Part shown: in pieces, positions 1-4,224 of the stretch
Layout: each line of letters starts with the position of its first letter
How positions within the stretch are numbered: the first letter of the stretch is position 1
From: Gammaproteobacteria bacterium
GTDB taxonomy: Bacteria > Pseudomonadota > Gammaproteobacteria > UBA9214
Assembly: GCA_029859555.1 (NCBI GenBank)
Contig: JAOUCV010000139.1
Location: 1-6,111, forward strand
Direction of reading: 5' to 3'
DNA: 6,111 bases
Notes under the pieces: model-generated
The model's database searches: none
Told to the model about the DNA's origin: nothing
The model's input: the letters and a program-made list of their open reading frames with translations, nothing else
Position numbers and translations under genes: made by a program

Positions 1-187
1 TGCGGCATGGTCAATAAAAGCCACCTATCTGCAGCTAATCCTGTTGTTGTTATTACCGGGCGTTTATATTTCCGGCGTGATACTGGTGCGCGGCGTGCGC
101 GAAGACTACAACAACCATGTTGAGGGCTACCTGTTGCAACCGGGCTTTCCCGGCCGCCTGCTGTTTCCGGGAAACTTCGTCACATGA
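1..187 (+). CDS. 3' end of an unidentified membrane protein gene (gene X), 5' partial
   Basis: The frame starting at base 2 is open from the window edge to a TGA at 185-187, giving about 61 C-terminal residues. They include one clear hydrophobic stretch (QLILLLLLPGVYISGVILV), then a charged tail (RGVREDYNNHVEG) and the end LLFPGNFVT. This looks like the last transmembrane helix of an inner-membrane protein followed by a tail of about 35 residues. I do not recognise the family. Two things support it as a real gene: the stop overlaps the ATG of the decayed mobB copy in an ATGA arrangement, and the last nine codons recur at 3511-3537 with two of four base differences at synonymous third positions. 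That repeat suggests X was an old upstream neighbour of mobB, perhaps translationally coupled to it. The start lies outside the window. Confidence 0.6.
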   Translation, partial: AAWSIKATYLQLILLLLLPGVYISGVILVRGVREDYNNHVEGYLLQPGFPGRLLFPGNFVT

Positions 188-317
188 TCTCAGCCATGCT
201 CGGCTTTGATGCCTTTAGTGGCACAGGAAAACCACGCTGCTTGAGCAGGGCATGCACCTCGCCATGGTGAAGTATGCCCAGCATGCCTTTGAGGTCGACA
301 CTGAGCTCTTTGATTAA
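184..317 (+). pseudogene. mobB: Decayed 5' fragment of mobB (second copy)
   Basis: This is a broken copy of the first third of the intact mobB at 3534. It begins with ATG and reads MISAMLGFDAFSGTGK, keeping the P-loop up to GTGK. One A is then missing from the run that is AAAAA in the intact copy, which shifts the frame and gives a TGA at 268-270. A 24-nt block of the intact gene, bounded by CTGCT repeats, is also absent. In the shifted frame the match continues as EQGMHLAMVKYAQHAFEVD, against EQGIRIAMVKHAHHAFEVD in the intact gene, up to GTCGACA at 294-300. After that the similarity stops and a TAA follows at 315-317. Two codons near the start (KP in the intact copy) are also deleted. No functional MobB can be made from it. 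The match to the intact copy is seen directly; the decay history is inferred. Confidence 0.9.
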
Positions 318-523
318 GTATCCCGCTCTGATCCGCGCAAAGAAGTGATTGCACTCCGAGTGCTGCTGGAAAAACGCGAGAGCTGTCCTTGCGCACCAAT
401 TCGGTTCAGGGGATTTCACAGGGGATAGTGTTCCTATACACTGCTGTGTTTTATCTGGAGCGGATCAAGCAGCTGAATAGAACCCTGGTTCCAGCCCCAA
501 ATCACACCAAATCCAAAGACATC
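301..523. other. Unassigned stretch between the mobB fragment and the GH3 gene
   Basis: This stretch of about 220 bp carries no gene I can recognise. The GH3 reading frame stays open upstream to a TTG at 389, but the extra 45 codons (containing GIVFLYTAVFYLERI) do not resemble the start of a GH3 enzyme or a normal signal peptide, so I treat them as untranslated. A second open frame over roughly 318-425 (for example EVIALRVLLEKRES) matches nothing I know. Position 300/301 is where similarity to the intact mobB breaks off, so the left end of the inserted or rearranged DNA lies here. Confidence 0.5.
415..442 (+). promoter_or_regulatory. Weak sigma70-like promoter candidate for the GH3 gene
   Basis: TTCACA at 415-420 (5 of 6 to TTGACA) is followed after 16 bp by TACACT at 437-442 (4 of 6 to TATAAT). 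A transcript would start near 449, about 75 bp before the proposed GH3 ATG and inside the upstream extension of the frame, which would favour the later start. Matches of this quality arise often by chance, so this is only a candidate. Confidence 0.25.
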
Positions 524-2548
524 ATGTACCCGATAAACTCCTACGAAGAATCAAGCGCCTGGGCAGAGGGCATTCTCTCTCAAATGACCCTCGACGAAAA
601 ATGCGACTACGTCGGGGGAGAGAACATCTTTTACACCAAGGCCATCGAACGGCTTGGCGTGAAGCGGGTCATGATGAGTGATGCGACCGCTGGCATCCAT
701 CTGCGGCATCGTTTTAACGAATTCACTTACCAGAACCCGATCGAGAAATCGACCGCGTTCCCTTGTCCGCTGCAGCTCTCTGCGACCTGGAACCCGGAGC
801 TTGCCGAAGTGTATGCCCGGAGTGTGGCCGAGGAATCTCTCGCAGCAGGCGTGGGTATCTTGCTCGGACCGGGATTCAATATTTATCGTCAGTCACAGTG
901 CGGGCGAAATTTCGAGTACTTCGGTGAAGATCCGTTTCTGATCTCCCGCATGATCGAGAAATACATCAAGGGGGTTCAGGATACCGGCGTGGTTGCGACC
1001 ATTAAACACTTCCTTGCCAACAACACCGACTACTTCCGCCGCAAGAGTAATTCCATCATCGACCAGCGCACGCTCAACGAAATCTACATGCCCGCCTTCA
1101 AGGCAGCTATCGACGCCGGCGTGCTGGCGACCATGACTTCCTACAATCTTGTCAACGGCGAATGGGCCGGGCAGAGCGAACAGGTGATCAAGGGCTTGCT
1201 GCGCGATCACCTCGGATTCAAGTGGCTGGTGATGACGGACTGGTGGTCTGTATTCGATGGTGCAAAGGTTGCCAGTTCCGGCCAGGACCTTGAGATGCCC
1301 GCTTGCCTCGCGACCATCGGACTCGCTGACAGGGTCCGCTCCGGGGAAGTAGAGGAGGCGGATGTTAACCGCATGGTTAAGAGTATTCTCACCACACTCA
1401 AGTCGATGAACCTCTTCGACCTCGAACCACGCCCGGACCTGGTCGCCAACTTTCCACAACATGAACAAGTCGCTTTGCAAACCGCTCGCGAGGGCACGGT
1501 GCTTCTGCGCAACGAAGCCGGTATTCTGCCGCTCGTCGGCGCGGACGAGATCCTTTTAACTGGCGATTTCGTCGAGACCAAGGCTCACGGTGGCGGCGCG
1601 GCTCAAGTGGACGGATATGATACGGTGCAGCTCCTCGATGCGTTGAAGTCAGAGTTTGGTGAGCGCATCGTTTATGAAAAGGCTCCCGCCTGGGAGCGAA
1701 TTGCCGCCGCCGAAAAAATTATTCTCAACATTGGCACTCTGGATAGCGAAGGCTGGGACCGCCCCTTTGCGATGGGGAATTACGAGGAGCGCTGGATTCG
1801 TAAAGTGGTCAGCCTGAATTCAAACGTGGTCATCCTCGTGCACAGTGGTTCGGGGATTCGCATGACTGATTGGTATGAAAGGTCGGCCGCCATCGTCTAC
1901 TGTTGGTACAACGGTCAAAACGGGCACACCGCGGTCGCGGAAATCCTGTCCGGCAAGACCAACCCGTCAGGCAAACTGCCCATCACTATCGAGCGAGAGT
2001 TCGCCGACACTGTAGATCCCGACTATATACCCGAAGGCGAGCACCTCTACTCTGGTGATAACGATAATTGGGAAGCGGCCCGCGAGAAGTACGATATTCA
2101 CTATGACGAGGGAATCTTTGTTGGCTACCGTTGGTACGAGAGCAAACAGATTGAACCGCTTTATCCGTTCGGTCACGGTCTCTCGTATACGAAGTTTGAA
2201 TACTCGGATATCAAGGTATCGCAGGCTGTTTTTTCTGCAGAAGATACCCTGGATGTCTGCTTCACGATTACGAATACAGGCAGCCAGGCTGGAGCCGAGA
2301 TTGCCCAGCTCTACGTGCGTGACGAGGAATCTTCGCTGCCGCGCCCGCTCAAGGAATTAAAGGGCTTCAAGAGAGTGCAGCTTGAAGCTGGCGAGGCGAA
2401 GACCGTCACTCTCAGTCTCGACAAGGAGGCCTTCAGCTTTTGGTCACCGGACGCCGGGGACTGGGTTGCCGAAGCAGGTAGTTTTGAACTGCTTGTCGGC
2501 GCCTCGAGCAGCGACTCTCGTTTGAGCAGCAGGGTGATGCTCGGCTAG
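524..2548 (+). CDS. Glycoside hydrolase family 3 beta-glucosidase-type enzyme
   Basis: The product of about 674 aa is a retaining glycosidase of family GH3, which releases terminal beta-linked sugars from oligosaccharides or glycosides; the exact substrate cannot be read from the sequence. Numbered from the ATG at 524, the order is an N-terminal TIM-barrel domain (about 10-300, opening with MTLDEK), the GRNFEYFGEDP motif (127-137), the KHF motif (161-163) and the nucleophile motif VMTDW with Asp239. The alpha/beta sandwich domain follows, with SEGWDR and Glu409 as probable acid/base, then PFGHGLSY (548-555) and a C-terminal fibronectin III-like domain (about 590-660). No signal peptide is visible, so the enzyme is probably cytoplasmic. 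The frame is open upstream to TTG 389, but homology-like sequence starts near ATG 524, which lacks a good ribosome-binding site. CTC outnumbers CTG in its first 270 codons, unlike mobB, consistent with acquisition from elsewhere. No transporter or regulator lies beside it. Confidence 0.92.
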   Translation: MYPINSYEESSAWAEGILSQMTLDEKCDYVGGENIFYTKAIERLGVKRVMMSDATAGIHLRHRFNEFTYQNPIEKSTAFPCPLQLSATWNPELAEVYARSVAEESLAAGVGILLGPGFNIYRQSQCGRNFEYFGEDPFLISRMIEKYIKGVQDTGVVATIKHFLANNTDYFRRKSNSIIDQRTLNEIYMPAFKAAIDAGVLATMTSYNLVNGEWAGQSEQVIKGLLRDHLGFKWLVMTDWWSVFDGAKVASSGQDLEMPACLATIGLADRVRSGEVEEADVNRMVKSILTTLKSMNLFDLEPRPDLVANFPQHEQVALQTAREGTVLLRNEAGILPLVGADEILLTGDFVETKAHGGGAAQVDGYDTVQLLDALKSEFGERIVYEKAPAWERIAAAEKIILNIGTLDSEGWDRPFAMGNYEERWIRKVVSLNSNVVILVHSGSGIRMTDWYERSAAIVYCWYNGQNGHTAVAEILSGKTNPSGKLPITIEREFADTVDPDYIPEGEHLYSGDNDNWEAAREKYDIHYDEGIFVGYRWYESKQIEPLYPFGHGLSYTKFEYSDIKVSQAVFSAEDTLDVCFTITNTGSQAGAEIAQLYVRDEESSLPRPLKELKGFKRVQLEAGEAKTVTLSLDKEAFSFWSPDAGDWVAEAGSFELLVGASSSDSRLSSRVMLG

Positions 2549-2549
2549 C

Positions 2550-2675
2550 AGTCAATCAACGCGGGCAGATTCACGGCTGTCCAGGCTCGCCGCCCTTGTG
2601 CTGAAACCCGGGGACAAGCTCAGCCGCTTCCATGGCGTGTTCGCATCCAGCAGCCAGTACCGCGACCCGAATACC
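2550..2675 (+). pseudogene. Fragment of an IS91/IS801-type transposase
   Basis: Directly after the GH3 stop, the frame starting at 2550 encodes LSRLAALVLKPGDKL (2577-2621) and then SRFHGVFASSSQYRDPN (2622-2672). This resembles the C-terminal part of IS91-family (Y2, rolling-circle) transposases, which typically carry a motif of the kind (F)IARLAALVPxPRxxLxRxHGVFAPNxxxR. Only about 30 recognisable residues remain. There is no catalytic HUH or tyrosine region, no start codon in context, and the frame runs on into unrelated sequence. I read it as a relic of a mobile element. IS91-type elements can move adjacent DNA by one-ended transposition, so it may be linked to the arrival of the GH3 gene. 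The family assignment rests on remembered motifs, not on a search. Confidence 0.65.
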
Positions 2676-2703
2676 GGCATTCGCAGAATGCCTTTTATAT
2701 TTT
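2676..2703 (+). terminator. Candidate intrinsic terminator after the GH3 gene
   Basis: A perfect 7-bp stem, GGCATTC (2676-2682) with GAATGCC (2686-2692), is closed by a 3-nt loop GCA and followed by TTTTATATTTT (2693-2703). An outer pair, CCGAA (2667-2671) with TTCGG (2702-2706), could extend the structure. It lies about 130 bp past the GH3 stop, inside or just after the transposase fragment, and would separate GH3 from the cytochrome gene. The stem is short and only moderately GC-rich, so strength is uncertain. It might instead be a relic of a mobile-element end. Confidence 0.5.
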
Positions 2704-2835
2704 CGGTCCTGAAGATGGCGGGATCACCAGCAACTGACAGACAGCGCCTGGATACCAGTAACCGACTGAATAACAGAGTATAAAAACCGAAAAACAAAGA
2801 AACCTGCTTATCGTCAGCCCGGATTGCATGGCTGC

Positions 2836-2849
2836 TTGACCTGCATCAA
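2836..2849 (+). promoter_or_regulatory. FNR/Anr-type binding site upstream of the cytochrome gene
   Basis: TTGACCTGCATCAA matches the FNR/Anr/Dnr consensus TTGAT-N4-ATCAA at 9 of 10 defined positions and has the symmetric TTGA/TCAA core. It is centred at 2842.5. A -10-like TATCTT (4 of 6) lies at 2872-2877, which would put the transcript start near 2884 and the box at -41.5, the usual class II activator position. The start codon of the cytochrome gene is at 2907. The site and spacing are seen in the sequence; control by a CRP/FNR-family regulator is inferred. Confidence 0.55.
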
Positions 2850-2871
2850 CGATTACCAGCGAGTTTATGTA

Positions 2872-2877
2872 TATCTT
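2872..2877 (+). promoter_or_regulatory. -10-like element paired with the FNR-type box
   Basis: TATCTT matches TATAAT at 4 of 6 positions and sits where a -10 box should lie if the FNR-type site at 2836-2849 acts from -41.5. There is no good -35 element at the right distance, as expected for an activator-dependent promoter. It is weak on its own and supported mainly by the spacing. Confidence 0.4.
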
Positions 2878-2906
2878 TCAGGTAGAACATCAGGAACAGG
2901 AAAAAT

Positions 2907-3428
2907 ATGAACAAACTCCAATCATCAACAGGCACTCCGTCTACCGGCAAAAAACTTGTCTGGCTGGTAACGCTGGCCGTCCTGTCAGTTCCACTTACTG
3001 TGTACTGTACCTCACTGGATGACGACACAGACGTGAGCGAAGCAGCGCCCGAGTCACAATTCATAGATTTGCGCAGCTATGTCGAAATGCCTGAAAAGGC
3101 ACGCCAGATACTGCAGGAAGACATGCTCGATCACCTTGCGGTATTGAACGAAATTAACCGCTACCTGGCTGAAAATGATTTGCCAGCTGCTGCAGATGTT
3201 GCAGAAAACGGCATGGGCCGGAGTCTGCTGAGCAAGTACCAGGACAAGGAAATGCGGCCCGGACGGCACATGCCGAAAAAAATGCGGGAAATCGGCTGGG
3301 AACTGCATGATGCTGCGGCACAGCTTGTCACTGCAGCCAGGCATGGCAACATGAAGAAAACACTGATTGCCTACCAGCGCATAACCAGCGCATGCGTGGA
3401 TTGCCACTACAGTTACCGTATCCGCTGA
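2907..3428 (+). CDS. Cytochrome c-prime/c556-like monohaem protein
   Basis: This 173-aa protein has a basic N-terminus and one hydrophobic segment (about residues 17-34, LVWLVTLAVLSVPLTVYC), consistent with Sec export or an N-terminal anchor in the periplasm. The Cys at 34 is not in a good lipobox because Tyr precedes it. The mature part is mostly helical and ends in the haem-binding motif CVDCH (Cys163, Cys166, His167), six residues from the C-terminus, as in the four-helix cytochrome c-prime/c556 type. EDMLDHLAVLNEI (71-83) looks like the first helix, with Met73 a possible second axial ligand. Such proteins carry electrons or bind small gases such as NO; the role here is not known. AGG at 2898-2900 is a weak ribosome-binding site six bases before ATG 2907. 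The FNR-type box upstream suggests induction at low oxygen or with NO. Confidence 0.85.
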   Translation: MNKLQSSTGTPSTGKKLVWLVTLAVLSVPLTVYCTSLDDDTDVSEAAPESQFIDLRSYVEMPEKARQILQEDMLDHLAVLNEINRYLAENDLPAAADVAENGMGRSLLSKYQDKEMRPGRHMPKKMREIGWELHDAAAQLVTAARHGNMKKTLIAYQRITSACVDCHYSYRIR

Positions 3429-3434
3429 CTCCAG

Positions 3435-3455
3435 TATCAATGGCACTATCAATGG
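3435..3455 (+). repeat. Short direct repeat TATCAATGG
   Basis: TATCAATGG occurs at 3435-3443 and again at 3447-3455, a 12-bp step. The second copy runs into the left arm of the REP-like palindrome, so this is probably a slippage or partial duplication at the element's edge. Confidence 0.6.
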
Positions 3456-3508
3456 GGTCAGGCTCGGTTGATTCAACAATAATGTTCAATTACTCTGCCC
3501 CCTTGAAT
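3449..3508. repeat. REP-like imperfect palindrome
   Basis: The left arm carries AATGGGGTCAGGCTCGGTTGA (3451 onward) and the right arm TTCAATTACTCTGCCCCC (3485-3502) followed by TTGAAT. The reverse complement of the right arm gives CAAGGGGGCAGAGTAATTGA, which pairs imperfectly with the left arm around a central TTCAACAATAATG. The GGGGTCAG...CTGCCCC type of arm resembles REP elements mobilised by REP-associated tyrosine transposases (RAYTs) in gammaproteobacteria. No transposase gene is nearby. The element fills the gap between the cytochrome stop and the gene X remnant, and could fold in RNA and limit read-through into mobB. The palindrome is seen directly; the RAYT link is an inference from the arm sequence. 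Confidence 0.65.
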
Positions 3509-3510
3509 TG

Positions 3511-3537
3511 CTGTTTCCCGGGTACTTCGTCATATGA
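3511..3537 (+). pseudogene. 27-bp remnant of the 3' end of gene X
   Basis: CTG TTT CCC GGG TAC TTC then GTC ATA TGA reads LFPGYFVI-stop and matches the last nine codons of gene X at 161-187 (LFPGNFVT-stop) at 23 of 27 bases. Two of the four differences are synonymous. The stop overlaps the mobB ATG as ATGA, exactly as in the left copy. The rest of X is missing, replaced by the REP-like element. It shows that this mobB once followed a copy of X. Confidence 0.8.
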
Positions 3538-4058
3538 ATACAGCCAAACCAATCCTCGGCTTTGCTGCCTTCAGTGGTACAGGAAAAACCACGCTGCTGG
3601 AAAAACTGATCCCGCAACTGCTTGAGCAGGGCATCCGCATCGCTATGGTGAAGCATGCCCACCATGCCTTTGAGGTCGACAAACCCGGCAAAGACAGCTA
3701 TCGCCTGCGCAAGGCTGGCGCTCAGCAAATGTTGATAGCCTCCGATCAACGCATGGCGTTGATGACAGAAAACTCCACACCACAGGAACCACGTCTCGAC
3801 GAACTGATTACGCGCCTCGAGCTGGAAACAGTTGACCTGATACTGGTTGAGGGCTTCAAACGCGTGCCATTTGCGAAAATCGAACTGCACCGCGAAGCAC
3901 TGGGTAAAACACTGCTGCATCCGGACGACCCGGCGATTATCGCCATCGCCTGTGACCACCCGCTGGATGCCGGTACATTACCGGTACTCGATATTAACGA
4001 TACCCGGGCCATTGCCGTATTTATTATCCGTTGGCTACAGCAACAGGAAGAAACATGA
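3534..4058 (+). CDS. mobB: Molybdopterin-guanine dinucleotide biosynthesis protein MobB
   Basis: This 174-aa protein has the normal MobB length. MobB is a GTP-binding partner of MobA in the conversion of molybdopterin to the guanine dinucleotide cofactor (bis-MGD) used by DMSO reductase-family enzymes; it acts in the cytoplasm. Visible motifs are the Walker A loop FSGTGKTT (13-20), the family signature around KHAHHAFEVDKPGKDSYRLRKAGA (40-63), split here as KHAHHAFEVD then KPGKDSYRLRKAGA, and the Walker B-like DLILVEGFK (101-109). The start at ATG 3534 fits the family N-terminus and overlaps the stop of the gene X remnant; there is no strong ribosome-binding site, in keeping with an ancestral coupled start. 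The stop overlaps the ATG of the tusE-like remnant (ATGATG), pointing to an old X-mobB-tusE gene row. No mobA or moeA is in view. It seems intact and is probably the working copy. Confidence 0.95.
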   Translation: MNTAKPILGFAAFSGTGKTTLLEKLIPQLLEQGIRIAMVKHAHHAFEVDKPGKDSYRLRKAGAQQMLIASDQRMALMTENSTPQEPRLDELITRLELETVDLILVEGFKRVPFAKIELHREALGKTLLHPDDPAIIAIACDHPLDAGTLPVLDINDTRAIAVFIIRWLQQQEET

Positions 4059-4199
4059 TGGGCCTGAATCTGAACGGCACAGATATTGCCATAGAGACGA
4101 GAGACGAGAGACGAGAGACGAGAGACGAGAGACGAAGAAGGCTGCCTGCTCAACCCGCAGCACTGGACACCGTAACTGGCCGAACTGCTACTTGATTAG
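4055..4199 (+). pseudogene. tusE: Broken tusE/dsrC-like gene fragment
   Basis: The frame from ATG 4055 (or 4058) reads MMGLNLNGTDIAIET, overlaps the mobB stop, and then enters six 7-bp repeats. After the repeats, in a different frame from 4131, it reads DEEGCLLNPQHWTP, then a TAA at 4173-4175, then LAELLLD and a TAG at 4197-4199. Joined, this gives NLNGTDIAIET...DEEGCLLNPQHWTP(x)LAELL, which closely resembles the N-terminus of TusE/DsrC-family proteins (NG..I..(D/E).(D/E)G.L.....W...LA..LA). TusE relays sulfur in tRNA 2-thiouridylation; DsrC acts with dissimilatory sulfite reductase. The remaining roughly 75 residues, including the C-terminal conserved Cys, are absent because the end of batD takes their place. 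Frameshift, internal stop and truncation make it a pseudogene. The family call rests on about 35 residues. Confidence 0.7.
4094..4135 (+). repeat. Heptamer tandem repeat, six perfect GAGACGA units
   Basis: Six contiguous, identical GAGACGA units (42 bp) lie inside the tusE-like fragment, where the family has an acidic stretch of the type ET-DEEG. Because 42 is a multiple of three, two full ETRDERR peptide repeats are encoded in the starting frame. Change of one unit shifts the frame, so slipped-strand copying here could have destroyed, or could toggle, the reading frame. Purity of the array suggests recent expansion. Confidence 0.97.
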
Positions 4200-4224
4200 C
4201 AGGTAACCCGCCGCCTCCCCCTGT

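Noticed and set aside
180..419. Minus-strand open frames over the left mobB fragment
   Set aside because: They are antisense to the mobB-like sequence, have no family features, and the same antisense pattern appears opposite the intact mobB.
893..1581. Long minus-strand open frames opposite the GH3 gene
   Set aside because: They lie opposite well-conserved GH3 motifs, and the peptides show no domain pattern. They are shadows of the coding strand.
2598..2783. A complete small gene of 61 codons after GH3
   Set aside because: Its N-terminal part is the transposase-like peptide, which continues upstream of the GTG, and its second half crosses the terminator-like hairpin. A relic is the simpler explanation.
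2836..2871. Plain sigma70 promoter with TTGACC as -35 for the cytochrome gene
   Set aside because: No -10 element lies 15-19 bp downstream. The same bases are better explained as half of the FNR-type box.
3054..3479. Minus-strand frame of 141 codons opposite the cytochrome gene
   Set aside because: It covers the haem motif of the clear cytochrome c-like protein in antisense and has no recognisable features.
4094..4135. CRISPR array
   Set aside because: The units are 7 bp and contiguous, with no spacers.
4055..4193. A functional small gene starting at the mobB stop
   Set aside because: The repeat-derived ETRDERR peptide and the out-of-frame tail are explained better as a frameshifted tusE/dsrC start than as a new protein.
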